A DNA stretch of 64,000 nucleotides. Source: an uncultured Flavobacteriaceae bacterium. GTDB lineage: Bacteria > Bacteroidota > Bacteroidia > Flavobacteriales > Flavobacteriaceae. Where the stretch lies: positions 248,001 through 312,000 of the forward strand of contig CANMFO010000003.1 in assembly GCA_947497245.1 (NCBI GenBank), written 5' to 3'. The translations under genes and the position numbers were made by a program. The notes under the pieces are model-generated. The model ran no database searches, had not been told where the DNA came from, and worked only from the letters and a program-made list of their open reading frames with translations. Every line of letters starts with the position of its first letter. Positions within the stretch are counted from its first letter, which is position 1. Shown here in pieces: positions 1-8,158 of the stretch.

Positions 1-639
1 CGCTGCCATGAGGAGGATATTGGTAAGGTTGGCGAATCGGGTATAGCTATCGTACCTTCTCCAAACCCCCAGGATCAAAAGCACCGCGCCCAATGCCAAA
101 AACTGTCCGACCTCGACCCCAAGGTTGAAACCGAGGAGGTTTACAAAAAGGCCTTCCTTATCAAATTTAAACTCCTGAAGTTTGGTCGCCAGCCCAAAGC
201 CGTGAAACAATCCAAAGATCAACACGGCAATCTTAGTGTTGGGTTGTTTTCCAAAAAACCGTTCAAACCCCCCTAAATTATCAAATCCCTTATAGACAAT
301 GGACAGGGCGATAATGGCGTCGATCAAATAGGCATTAACGTTGATATCGGCCATAACACCGAACAAGAGGGTGAGGCTATGGCCCAGGGTAAAAAAGCTG
401 ACATAGAGCAGGATTTCACGGGTTCTGTACAAAAAGAAGATGACCCCCACCAGAAAGAGCAGATGGTCATAGCCCGTGATCATATGCTTTGCTCCTATGT
501 AGAGAAATGGACCAAAGGCAATGCCCTTGTTCCCCATTAAAAAAGACTGTGTTTCCCCATCGACGCCATGACCGTATGCGGTCGCCGAAAGGAAGCAAAG
601 GGCTAGTAGGAGGAAGGGCCTTGCTATATTTTTGTACAT
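1..639 (-). CDS. HupE/UreJ-type membrane protein, 3' end cut by window
   Basis: The reading frame runs without a stop from an ATG at 639 to the window edge, so 213 residues are visible and the C-terminus is missing. After a signal-like N-terminus (MYKNIARPFLLLALCF, then a likely cleavage near AYG), the protein shows HMITGYDHLLFLVG, a hydrophobic FFTLGHSLTLLFG segment and GLFHGFGLA. These His-containing membrane motifs are typical of the HupE/UreJ_2 family. Relatives with characterised function are linked to nickel or cobalt uptake, but in Bacteroidota most members are uncharacterised and the substrate here is unknown. The gene lies 13 bp downstream of a small lipoprotein gene on the same strand and is probably cotranscribed with it. 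Confidence 0.8.
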   Translation of the reverse strand, partial: MYKNIARPFLLLALCFLSATAYGHGVDGETQSFLMGNKGIAFGPFLYIGAKHMITGYDHLLFLVGVIFFLYRTREILLYVSFFTLGHSLTLLFGVMADINVNAYLIDAIIALSIVYKGFDNLGGFERFFGKQPNTKIAVLIFGLFHGFGLATKLQEFKFDKEGLFVNLLGFNLGVEVGQFLALGAVLLILGVWRRYDSYTRFANLTNILLMAA

Positions 640-652
640 GGGTTGCCGTACA

Positions 653-889
653 TTAGTGTGCGTGGCCATGCTCCTTTACCTGTTGAAGGCTATCCAACTT
701 TCTTTTTTCCGCTTCCGCCGCCGCCTCTGCCTCCTCCATTGCTGCTTCATCCGTAACGGTTTCCGTTTCGGTGGCAGCCTCCATTTTCGGGGTTTCGGCT
801 TCTTGCACCTCTTTTTTCTTTTGTTCCCCGCAGGCGGTAAATAGCCCGATGGTCAAAATGGCTGTGATCATCAATTTTCTAAAAGTCAT
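653..889 (-). CDS. Small lipoprotein with His-containing tail
   Basis: This is a 78-residue protein. A Lys/Arg N-terminus and hydrophobic stretch end in LFTAC, a lipobox-like site, so it is predicted to be lipid-anchored. The mature part is a Glu/Ala-rich, probably helical segment (AAMEEAEAAAEAEKRKLD) and ends in HGHAH. No known family is recognised. It is the first gene of a likely two-gene unit with the HupE/UreJ-like gene 13 bp downstream. The terminal histidines next to a possible metal transporter suggest metal binding, but this is inference only. The low-complexity mature region means homology would be hard to detect. Confidence 0.65.
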   Translation of the reverse strand: MTFRKLMITAILTIGLFTACGEQKKKEVQEAETPKMEAATETETVTDEAAMEEAEAAAEAEKRKLDSLQQVKEHGHAH

Positions 890-1048
890 GCTTCGTTGAT
901 TGTAAAATGGGTTGTTCTTTTTTCTAAGATACGGATTTTTTGATGCACTTAGGGAATCCAGACCTGTTGGAGGAGAGCCCTGTTTTGTATGGGCAATTCG
1001 CCCTAGGGACCTGTCCTTCCCAAAGGGATTCTTGTTTCTTAGACTAGA

Positions 1049-1573
1049 TCAGGGCCTTTTTAGTCCGAAATCGTACGGGGTATCGATGATTCGTTTGATC
1101 GTTGCAATTTGTCCGCAATGCCACATGAGGTGTTTGATGTTCCAATCCAGAGCTTCAAATTTGGTTTTTGCGACCGGATGGGGCATTTTTGTCGGTTCCA
1201 CCTTGTTTTGCAATTCTTGGAGGGGCAATGATCGCAATACTTCCAACGATTTTCCCTGCATGAACAGCAAATGGGCGCGCAACTCTGCGGAATCTGTTTT
1301 TCCGACCAGGTCCTTCGGCAAGGTATCGAAACTGCACATTTTGGTATACTGCCGTAAATCCAGTTTTTCCATGATATCGGGGATGTGCCCGACAGTGGTC
1401 ATGATCGAGTGGTAGTAGATGCTGATGATCTGGTGCCCCACCTGCCAACTTACATTCGATTCCAGACCCTTCGCAATGGTGTCCCATTTTTTTTCCGGTA
1501 CGGCATCGATCATCTTTATCAGCCATTGGTGGGCATTTTCGGTCTGTTTGACCAGCATTTCGATTTCGTTCAT
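1049..1573 (-). CDS. DinB-like protein
   Basis: A 174-residue protein that fits the DinB/YfiT four-helix fold. It opens with an amphipathic helix (EIEMLVKQTENAHQWL), has the first His region in SWQVGHQIISIYYHS and a C-terminal metal-site segment LMWHCGQIATIKR. DinB-fold proteins usually bind a divalent metal through three histidines, and many act as thiol-dependent transferases, but most are uncharacterised. There is no signal peptide, so it is cytoplasmic. It follows the molybdenum hydroxylase large subunit by 72 bp on the same strand, and no strong terminator is visible between them. It is one of three unrelated-looking DinB-like proteins in the window. Confidence 0.8.
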   Translation of the reverse strand: MNEIEMLVKQTENAHQWLIKMIDAVPEKKWDTIAKGLESNVSWQVGHQIISIYYHSIMTTVGHIPDIMEKLDLRQYTKMCSFDTLPKDLVGKTDSAELRAHLLFMQGKSLEVLRSLPLQELQNKVEPTKMPHPVAKTKFEALDWNIKHLMWHCGQIATIKRIIDTPYDFGLKRP

Positions 1574-1645
1574 ATTGGGCTATTTAGAAAGCACTCCAAC
1601 AAGCTTATTGCCTGCAATATCGATTATAAAAATACCAAGATGTCC

Positions 1646-3865
1646 TTAATTGCTATGGGATATCGAAGCGTATTTTTTTTCCCGATCCGCACTGTTCAAA
1701 ACTTCCAACACCCGATCCGGTGTAAAAGGGAGATGCCGCAGGGCTTTCCCCGTCAGGCGCAAAAAAGCGTTGGCGATGGCACAGGCCACCAAGGGGGTTC
1801 CCGATTCTCCCACGCCCTGGGGGTGTTCGGTGGAGGGAATCATTTCGGTCTCAATGCTTTCGGGAATATCTTCCATTCGCAGGAGGGGGTAGTCATGAAA
1901 ATTGGATTGTTGCACCTGCCCTTCCGCTATGGTTATACGTTCCTTGAGCACACTGCTCATCCCCATTAGTATACCGCCTTCCATTTGCGCCCTTACATTG
2001 TCGGGCTGAACGATCACCCCGGCATCCAGGGCATTCCAGAAATGGTGTACCTTGATTTTTCCCGTTTCACGATTCACGGAAATTTCACAGACGGCCGTAC
2101 TTAGCGTTCCACTTCGCTCCAAAAAGGCCAATCCTTTGGCCCTCCCTTCCACAGCGGGGCCGTTCCATTTCGACATGATCGCTGCTTTCTCCAAGGTAGC
2201 CAGGGCACGGGGCGCATTCCGCATCAATGTCCTGCGAAGGGCCAAAGGGTCGATTCCCTGATCTAGGGCGATTCCGTCCAATAGGCACTCAATGGCATAT
2301 TTATTGGGAGCATGGCCCACAGATCTCCAATGCTTCAATCGAATTCCATGGGAAACTTCCTTCCACTCCGCATATTGGTTCGGAATGTCGTAGTAGTTGT
2401 TTTTGATACCGCTGGCGACCAAATTACCCCCATCGCCTATTATACTGTGCGATAATCCGGTGATATTCCCCTTGGCATCCGTACTTGCGCTCAAGCGCTG
2501 TAACGTCTGGGGCCGAAAAGCGCCGTAGGTCAGGTCGTCTTCCCTGGTCCAGAGCAACTTTACCGGACGCCCTGGTATTTCTTGGGCGAGAAGGGCACAT
2601 TCGGTGACGAAATCGGTCATGCTTCTACGGCCGAAACCTCCTCCCAAATACTGCAGATTGATCTTTACGGCCTCAGGCGGAATCCCCAAGACCTTGGGTA
2701 CGCCCAGTTTTTCATCAAAGCCTTGTTGGCTGCCTACCCAGACTTCCGCACTTTGCCTGTCCGTGGCAACCTGTACCACCGCGTTCAAGGGTTCCATTTG
2801 TGCATGGTAGACATAGTCGTTCTTAAAATCGGCCCGGTAGGTCTTGGCGGCGGACCGAAACGCCTTTTTTACGTTTCCGATCTCCGTAAGCACCTTGCCC
2901 TTTGTTTTCTTTTCGGCATGTTTTTCGTAAACGGCAAAAACATCTTTAGAATTGAACCCGCCCGTTTGGCCATGCTCCCAATCGATTTCCAAGCGTTTTT
3001 TGACCTCCAAAGCCCGTTCCAAGGTGGTCGCCACGATTCCGATGGCGTGGTCCATAGGGAGTATTTTGAGCACCCCGTCCATCGCCAATATAGAGGCCTT
3101 GTTCTTCAAGGCGGGCCTGGCCCCGTGAATGGCACCCCTTTCCAGTACCGCATAGACCATATTGGGCAATCGGATATCTATGGCAAATTGGGCACTTCCA
3201 TTGACTTTTTCAGGGATCTCCGTACGTGCCACAGACTTCCCGATCAACCTAAAGTCCGCGGGGTCTTTCAACCCTTTTTCGTTAAAATCAGGAAGGATCT
3301 CGGGGACTTCCAAGAAGGGAACGATCTCCCCGTAGCTTGCGCTTAATCCCTGCTCGGGATGGACCACTTTTCCAATTTTGGTGGTCAGTTCCCCAATTGG
3401 AACCTTCCATAGCTTGGCCGCACTATGCAATATTATATGGCGCGCTTGGGCCCCGGCTTTTCGCATCAGGGAATAATAGCCCGTGGTGACCCGGCTCCCT
3501 GCCGACAGCATGACCTTTCTACTGGCTCCCCAGCCCTCCGACCCGTAAATGTCGGATTCCTGTGGTGAAAAGATAACTTGGACCATCGACCAGTCCGCAT
3601 CCATTTCCTCTGCGAAGATCACAGGAAGGGAAGTCATGGACCCCTGGCCCATTTCTGCCGCAGGATTGTAGATCGTGAGCTGCCCATCTTCCGAAAGCTG
3701 TACCCATGCGGTAAGTGGCTGTTTGGACAACTGCTCCCCGATCTTTTTCCTGTCCGCGCAGGACAAGGCAATGGGCAATAGTCCGGAAACCCCAACAAAA
3801 AGGGCCATCCCACTGGAGGTTTTTAGGAACTGTCTTCTGCTGGCGGATCTTGTGCTAGGGTTCAT
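1646..3865 (-). CDS. Molybdopterin-binding large subunit of an aldehyde/isoquinoline oxidoreductase (IorB type)
   Basis: A 739-residue protein of the xanthine oxidase superfamily, in the form without fused FAD and Fe-S domains. Residues 9-15 (SRRQFLK), followed by a hydrophobic stretch, form a twin-arginine signal, so the folded cofactor-loaded enzyme is exported. The molybdopterin domains are recognisable from QYLGGGFGRRS and PVKLLWTREDD. Near the C-terminus GVGESGTPLVACA carries the glutamate that acts as catalytic base in this superfamily. The 2Fe-2S subunit is encoded 30 bp upstream, giving the usual small-large pair. Such enzymes hydroxylate aldehydes or N-heterocycles and pass electrons through the Fe-S clusters, often to a cytochrome c. 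A c-type cytochrome gene lies nearby (4557-5036). The substrate cannot be told from sequence. Confidence 0.92.
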   Translation of the reverse strand: MNPSTRSASRRQFLKTSSGMALFVGVSGLLPIALSCADRKKIGEQLSKQPLTAWVQLSEDGQLTIYNPAAEMGQGSMTSLPVIFAEEMDADWSMVQVIFSPQESDIYGSEGWGASRKVMLSAGSRVTTGYYSLMRKAGAQARHIILHSAAKLWKVPIGELTTKIGKVVHPEQGLSASYGEIVPFLEVPEILPDFNEKGLKDPADFRLIGKSVARTEIPEKVNGSAQFAIDIRLPNMVYAVLERGAIHGARPALKNKASILAMDGVLKILPMDHAIGIVATTLERALEVKKRLEIDWEHGQTGGFNSKDVFAVYEKHAEKKTKGKVLTEIGNVKKAFRSAAKTYRADFKNDYVYHAQMEPLNAVVQVATDRQSAEVWVGSQQGFDEKLGVPKVLGIPPEAVKINLQYLGGGFGRRSMTDFVTECALLAQEIPGRPVKLLWTREDDLTYGAFRPQTLQRLSASTDAKGNITGLSHSIIGDGGNLVASGIKNNYYDIPNQYAEWKEVSHGIRLKHWRSVGHAPNKYAIECLLDGIALDQGIDPLALRRTLMRNAPRALATLEKAAIMSKWNGPAVEGRAKGLAFLERSGTLSTAVCEISVNRETGKIKVHHFWNALDAGVIVQPDNVRAQMEGGILMGMSSVLKERITIAEGQVQQSNFHDYPLLRMEDIPESIETEMIPSTEHPQGVGESGTPLVACAIANAFLRLTGKALRHLPFTPDRVLEVLNSADREKKYASISHSN

Positions 3866-3895
3866 TTCCCATGGTTTTTGAGTGAATACAACTGC

Positions 3896-4369
3896 TCATT
3901 TTTTGGCAAGCCGGTTCTTTGATGCCAACTGAATGGCCTCGACAATGCGGAGATAGGTTCCGCAGCGGCATAGATTTCCGTTCATATAGCTTTGGATATC
4001 TTTCCGACTGGGTTCCGGATTTTCGTTGAGCAACGCAACGGCCTGCATAATCTGCCCAGATTGGCAATAACCGCATTGTGGGGCCTGCGCTTCGATCCAA
4101 GCTTTTTGTACCGGATGATCGCCCGCTTCCGATAATCCTTCAATGGTGGTTATTTTTTGGTTCTCGGTCAGACCGTCGACAGTGAGGGTACAGGCCCTCA
4201 TGGGGCGGTCGTCCACATGTATGGTACAGGCCCCGCATTGAGCTATGCCGCACCCATACTTTGTTCCGGTGAGCCCAAGGTGTTCACGCAATACCCAAAG
4301 CAGGGAAGTGCCCTCGGTCACTTCGACCTGTTGTTTTTCATCGTTTATGTTAAAGGTGTACGCGGCCAT
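3896..4369 (-). CDS. 2Fe-2S subunit of the molybdenum hydroxylase (IorA type)
   Basis: This 157-residue subunit carries two 2Fe-2S clusters. The plant-type ferredoxin cluster is bound by CGIAQCGACT and a following cysteine (MRACT). The helical second cluster is bound by CGYCQSGQIM and CRCGTYLRI. I take the ATG at 4369 (MAAYTFNIND) as the start, because the 16 extra residues from an upstream ATG at 4417 look like untranslated leader and relatives begin at this point. There is no signal peptide, so it presumably travels through Tat as a hitchhiker with the large subunit, whose gene is 30 bp downstream. A near-perfect 28-nt palindrome sits 7 bp upstream of the start codon. Confidence 0.92.
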   Translation of the reverse strand: MAAYTFNINDEKQQVEVTEGTSLLWVLREHLGLTGTKYGCGIAQCGACTIHVDDRPMRACTLTVDGLTENQKITTIEGLSEAGDHPVQKAWIEAQAPQCGYCQSGQIMQAVALLNENPEPSRKDIQSYMNGNLCRCGTYLRIVEAIQLASKNRLAKK

Positions 4370-4376
4370 CTGCTGG

Positions 4377-4404
4377 TTCGGTATTTTACCGTTAAAGTAC
4401 CGAA
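4377..4404. promoter_or_regulatory. 28-nt imperfect palindrome, candidate operator
   Basis: Two adjacent 14-nt arms pair at 12 of 14 positions. The core arms read CGGTATTTTACC and GTTAAAGTACCG. The palindrome ends 7 bp before the start codon of the 2Fe-2S subunit gene at 4369. It has no T-tract, so it is more likely a dimeric regulator site or an mRNA hairpin at the ribosome entry site than a terminator. No cognate regulator is encoded next to it. Confidence 0.45.
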
Positions 4405-4492
4405 AAAGCCAAAGCAAGGCAAATCGCGAATACAGGAAGTGGTTTGGTGGTAGAGCAAGAGCGGGAATGTCCCGACTAGGGATATGGATAGC

Positions 4493-4529
4493 AAAAATGC
4501 CGTTGTCCCAGCTATTCCGGACAACGGCA
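4493..4529 (-). terminator. Rho-independent terminator after the cytochrome c gene
   Basis: A perfect 11-bp stem (TGCCGTTGTCC pairing with GGACAACGGCA, 10-nt loop) is followed on the minus strand by a run of five T. It lies 28 bp past the stop codon of the cytochrome c gene and separates that unit from the molybdenum hydroxylase genes. Confidence 0.85.
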
Positions 4530-4556
4530 TGTCAAATTATTCTGTTGTAAAAGGAA

Positions 4557-5036
4557 CTAAAACGTCCTAAGATACTCCGCTACCGCCCGAGTTTCCTCAT
4601 CGGTCAGGTTTTGGTTGAGCATGATGGCGTTGTTGTATTCCTTTAAGAGGGCCTTGGCGATCGGATCTTCCTTTAGCATGACATCCGGGTTGCTGATCAT
4701 GTTCATTACCCAAGCCGGACTTCTTCTTTCGTAGATCCCCTTTAGAGCCGGGCCGATCATACGCTGCTCCGCCATATGGCAAGCCACACAAATTGCATTG
4801 AACTTGGCTTCTCCGGCCGCCGCCATTTCCGTATTGATGTCGGCATCAAAAGAGATGTCCTTAAATGGACCCACACCGTCGTTGTCCATATCTACTGGAA
4901 CGCCTTCGGACGCCTCAACAGCCTTGGATTCCTTTTTGGTGCGGTTCATTTCAAAACCTTCTTTCTTTTCTTCTTTTTTTTCGCCACAGCTCCCAATCAA
5001 GGCAGCAATTGCCAAAATGCCCAATATTTTTTTCAT
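4557..5036 (-). CDS. Class I c-type cytochrome lipoprotein
   Basis: A 159-residue protein starting at the ATG at 5036. Upstream in-frame codons run into the neighbouring gene, and the chosen start gives a clean lipoprotein signal MKKILGILAIAALIGSC. A charged linker follows, then a monohaem cytochrome c domain with the haem motif CVACH, a candidate axial methionine in AEQRMIGPALKG or a later segment, and a C-terminal LTDEETRAVAEYLRTF helix. It should sit in the periplasm, tethered to a membrane by lipid, and move electrons between a dehydrogenase and the respiratory chain. It is the last gene of a leftward block and is followed by a strong terminator. It could be the acceptor for the neighbouring IorAB enzyme, although the terminator implies separate transcripts. 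Confidence 0.88.
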   Translation of the reverse strand: MKKILGILAIAALIGSCGEKKEEKKEGFEMNRTKKESKAVEASEGVPVDMDNDGVGPFKDISFDADINTEMAAAGEAKFNAICVACHMAEQRMIGPALKGIYERRSPAWVMNMISNPDVMLKEDPIAKALLKEYNNAIMLNQNLTDEETRAVAEYLRTF

Positions 5037-5077
5037 GTTGATCGATTTTAGGCCACTAATATAAGGAATAGGGAGGT

Positions 5078-6040
5078 TTATTTTAAACTGCTCAGAAAGT
5101 TTATTGCCCTTTTTTCGGTATAATACGTATTTCCTGACCCATAAAAACCCACATGCCCCCCATACTTGGGAACTTCCAAATAAAGGTTTGCATTTTCCTC
5201 CGCTTCCTTGAAGGGATAGCATTCCGGCCCCAGAAAAGAATCGTTGGCGGCATTGATGATCAAGGTGGGAATGTTGATATTGGGCAAAAATTGCAGGGAA
5301 CTACATTGTTCATAATAATCCAAAGCGTCCTTAAACCCATGGGCCCGGCTGGTATATATATCATCAAAGTCCTTAAGGGTGATGACGTTTTTTATATCGG
5401 CATCGGAAATCTTTTCCGGGAACAACCGTTGTTTGGCACGTAGTTTTTGGATCAGGTGTTTTTTGAACCGCCTGGCGTACAAAGCATTTTTGAAGGTCAA
5501 CAATTGTTTCAGCGAACTGTGCAACTGACAGGGTACGGAGATGGCGACGGCACCCTTGATCTCTGGGGGAACCTTCCTTTCCTCCCCTAAAAATTTCAAG
5601 GCCATATTGCCTCCCAAACTGAATCCCTTGATGTATATTTCTGAATAGCTCCTGGTCTTAAGAATTCGGTGTATGACCGCTTCCAGATCTTCCGTAGCAC
5701 CGGAATGGTATGAGCGATAGGTCCGATTGGTCTCCCCGCTGCATCCCCTGAAATTAACGGCACAGGCGTCGAATCCGGCAGCATTGAACGCTTTGGCACT
5801 TCCGGAAATATAGGCCCGCTGGGCATTGCCCTCCAAGCCGTGCAAAAGAACAATTGCCCTGGAGGTGGGTTTTGGGGAAGGGCTCCAATCGAGGTCCAAA
5901 AAATCCCCGTCGGGCAAGGGCAAGCGTTCCCGCTCTTGGACCACACCGTCGACCTTCCGGACCAGGCCGGAATAGATGGTGGAAAGATGTCCGTTCTTAA
6001 AAAAAAAGGGCGGATCGTAATCCGATCGGAGCAGCGGCAT
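5078..6040 (-). CDS. Alpha/beta hydrolase of the YheT family
   Basis: A 320-residue alpha/beta hydrolase. The YheT signature is visible in the N-terminal KNGHLSTIYSGLVRK, the oxyanion-side VLLHGLEGN, the nucleophile elbow GFSLGG (Ser141), the acid segment NAANDSFLGPE and the catalytic histidine in GGHVGFYG. Family members are cytoplasmic esterases of unknown natural substrate. Its start codon overlaps the stop codon of the bestrophin gene by one base (TGATG), implying translational coupling. The cytochrome c gene follows after 41 bp. Confidence 0.88.
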   Translation of the reverse strand: MPLLRSDYDPPFFFKNGHLSTIYSGLVRKVDGVVQERERLPLPDGDFLDLDWSPSPKPTSRAIVLLHGLEGNAQRAYISGSAKAFNAAGFDACAVNFRGCSGETNRTYRSYHSGATEDLEAVIHRILKTRSYSEIYIKGFSLGGNMALKFLGEERKVPPEIKGAVAISVPCQLHSSLKQLLTFKNALYARRFKKHLIQKLRAKQRLFPEKISDADIKNVITLKDFDDIYTSRAHGFKDALDYYEQCSSLQFLPNINIPTLIINAANDSFLGPECYPFKEAEENANLYLEVPKYGGHVGFYGSGNTYYTEKRAINFLSSLK

Positions 6041-7044
6041 CAGTACAGAATATGGTCCTTTGGCTTCACCTTTTCTGGCAGCTTGCTTTCGTCCAGCATG
6101 TCCCTGAGATCAATTTCAATGGTTCGGCACAAGGCGGTCATGGGTACATCGTTGAGCCTTCCTTCGAAAGGATCTTCACTATTGCTCCCCACTTTTTCCA
6201 TAGTCGTGAAAATCCAGGAGATCAATACGGAAAAAGGGACCATAAGCCCCAGAAATACTTGTTGCTGAGATGGAGTGCGCAACTCTTTGATCTCTGACTC
6301 AAAAACAGAAAGCAGTCCAAATGGAAGCAGTAGGACGAAAATCCAGGTGAACAAGGTACTAAAATAGGCATATTGCCGGGGAAAAGGGGTGTTCTTAATT
6401 CGTTCGCACCGCCCCTGTAGGTTGTAGAGTTCCTCCAGGACATTGTGGAAGACCTGCTTGTCGAACTCTGTGATCTTTCCTTCGCCGAGCAATTTTTTAA
6501 GATGGAGGCCCTGGTTTTTCACCAAGTGGGTGGCCACGTTTTTCCGGTTCTCCAGATCGGCGTCTTCCTCCGGGCTCAAAAAAGAATCCAGACCGGCACA
6601 GACGGGATTTCGCTCCCCATGACGATCGAAGAGCCGTTCTACCGATCTGTTTTCCTTGATGGAAAAGGAAGTGGGTTGGCGCAATTGGATGCGCAAGGCA
6701 TTGATCCAGGCCAGATGCCTGTAGATAAGAACCCTTTTGGTTTCATGGTCGTCCTCGACAAAACTCAGTACGTTGTTGGCCCAGGTCCGGGAATAGTTCA
6801 CGATACCGCCCCATATTTTTCGAGCTTCCCAAAAACGGTCATAGCTCTGGCTGTTCTTAAAACCGATATAAAAGGCCACCGCAATTCCAATGACCGTAAG
6901 GGGTTGAAAGGGAACGTCGATATGTTTCCAATCCAGAAAATAGTATGCGGCAAAGATACTCGCGGCCCATAGTGTAAAAAACACTAGGTTTTTCCATGCA
7001 TATCGCAAGATAATGCCCCAGCTGATATTGCGTTTTATGTACAT
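6040..7044 (-). CDS. Bestrophin-family membrane channel
   Basis: A 334-residue membrane protein of the bestrophin / UPF0187 family. It begins with MYIKRNISWGIILRYAWK, has two early transmembrane segments (about 20-40 and 45-65), and the conserved family stretch FKNSQSYDRFWEARKIWGG with RTWAN just after. Two further hydrophobic segments occur near 230-270. Bacterial members form pentameric ion channels, and studied ones conduct cations or anions depending on the pore residues, so selectivity is uncertain here. The gene sits between a nitronate monooxygenase gene (20 bp upstream) and the YheT hydrolase gene (1-base overlap), in one apparent transcription unit. Confidence 0.9.
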   Translation of the reverse strand: MYIKRNISWGIILRYAWKNLVFFTLWAASIFAAYYFLDWKHIDVPFQPLTVIGIAVAFYIGFKNSQSYDRFWEARKIWGGIVNYSRTWANNVLSFVEDDHETKRVLIYRHLAWINALRIQLRQPTSFSIKENRSVERLFDRHGERNPVCAGLDSFLSPEEDADLENRKNVATHLVKNQGLHLKKLLGEGKITEFDKQVFHNVLEELYNLQGRCERIKNTPFPRQYAYFSTLFTWIFVLLLPFGLLSVFESEIKELRTPSQQQVFLGLMVPFSVLISWIFTTMEKVGSNSEDPFEGRLNDVPMTALCRTIEIDLRDMLDESKLPEKVKPKDHILY

Positions 7045-7064
7045 TGTATTTCTCTCGGTTTATA

Positions 7065-8039
7065 TTATCTGGGATAGGTCTCCAACAATTGGGTCTGCGC
7101 TTCAATGGCTGCTTTGAACTCCGATTTCAGTTGATCCACCAAATCGGCGACCGGTATATTGTCCTCGATCAGGGCCGAACCCTGCCCTGCGGACCAGATG
7201 GTCTTCCACGCTTTGGCCTCCGTGTCCAATTCCTTTCCAAAATCAATTTTGGTGTCTTTTTTTAAATCATCCTCGGTAAGCCCCGCGGCCCTTAAACTGG
7301 CGCCCAGGAAATTGGCATGTACCCCGGATATCGCGGCGGTATAGACCACATCGCTGGCCCCAGCGTCAATGATCATTTTTCGATATTCTTCCGGGGCCTT
7401 GCTCTCCGTTGTGTTGATGAACCGGGTGCCCATATAGGCCAGGTCCGCTCCCATCTGTAAAGCAGAGGCTATGTCGCGGCCCGTGCCGATGCACCCGGAA
7501 AGGATGATGGTCTTGTGGAAGAATTTTTTGATTTCCGCCACCAAGGTCATCGGGTTGATGGTGCCCGCATGGCCGCCGGCTCCAGCAGCGACCAGTATCA
7601 GACCGTCCACACCTGCCTCTTGGGCCTTTTCCGCATGGCGTTTTTTGATAATGTCGTGGAATACGAGCCCGCCATAGCCGTGAATGGCATCCACTACCAT
7701 GGAAACCGCCCCCAGCGAAGTTATTACAATGGGCACTCGGTGTTTGACACATATTTTGATATCGGCTTCCAATCTTGGATTGGTCGGGTGTACAATGAGA
7801 TTGACCCCGAACGGGGCCGCCTTTTTGCCGGTCTCTGACTCAAATTTTTGAAGTTCGGATTTTATTTCCACCAACCATTCCTCGAAACCCTCGCTGCTGC
7901 GCTGGTTCAAGGCGGGAAACGTGCCTACGATGCCATTTTTACAGCATTCTATTACCAGTTTGGGACCGGAAATCAGAAACATGGGAGCCGCTATGGCCGG
8001 TAACGATAGCTCTTGGATAAAGGAAGGTTTTTGACTCAT
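7065..8039 (-). CDS. FMN-dependent nitronate monooxygenase / 2-nitropropane dioxygenase family
   Basis: A 324-residue TIM-barrel flavoprotein. Typical elements are the N-terminal LPAIAAPMFLISGPKLV, the phosphate-binding VAAGAGGHAG containing the family histidine, the ILSGCIGTGRDIASALQMGAD segment that holds the FMN phosphate, and MGTRFINTTES. The family oxidises alkyl nitronates such as propionate 3-nitronate to aldehydes and nitrite. Some members are instead NADH:quinone reductases or enoyl-ACP reductases, so the exact reaction is not certain. It starts a leftward block with the bestrophin and hydrolase genes and is divergent from a thioesterase gene. Confidence 0.88.
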   Translation of the reverse strand: MSQKPSFIQELSLPAIAAPMFLISGPKLVIECCKNGIVGTFPALNQRSSEGFEEWLVEIKSELQKFESETGKKAAPFGVNLIVHPTNPRLEADIKICVKHRVPIVITSLGAVSMVVDAIHGYGGLVFHDIIKKRHAEKAQEAGVDGLILVAAGAGGHAGTINPMTLVAEIKKFFHKTIILSGCIGTGRDIASALQMGADLAYMGTRFINTTESKAPEEYRKMIIDAGASDVVYTAAISGVHANFLGASLRAAGLTEDDLKKDTKIDFGKELDTEAKAWKTIWSAGQGSALIEDNIPVADLVDQLKSEFKAAIEAQTQLLETYPR

Positions 8040-8125
8040 GGCACGGTTTTACAGAAATTAAAACTAAGGATAAATTTTTGGGGCGGGATACGCCCGCTTT
8101 GCCAAAACTATGGTATTTTTACGAC

Positions 8126-8143
8126 TCCTATGCATGCATAGGA
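8126..8143. promoter_or_regulatory. 18-bp perfect palindrome between divergent genes
   Basis: TCCTATGCATGCATAGGA is its own reverse complement. It ends 15 bp upstream of the ATG of the thioesterase gene (8159) and lies 87 bp upstream of the divergent nitronate monooxygenase start. The position suits an operator or an activator site. No T-run follows, so it is not a terminator. Confidence 0.45.
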
Positions 8144-8158
8144 TAATAATTGGACCCA

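Noticed and set aside
2582-3346. 254-codon open frame on the plus strand
   Set aside because: It lies wholly inside the well-supported molybdenum hydroxylase large subunit on the other strand and shows no motif.
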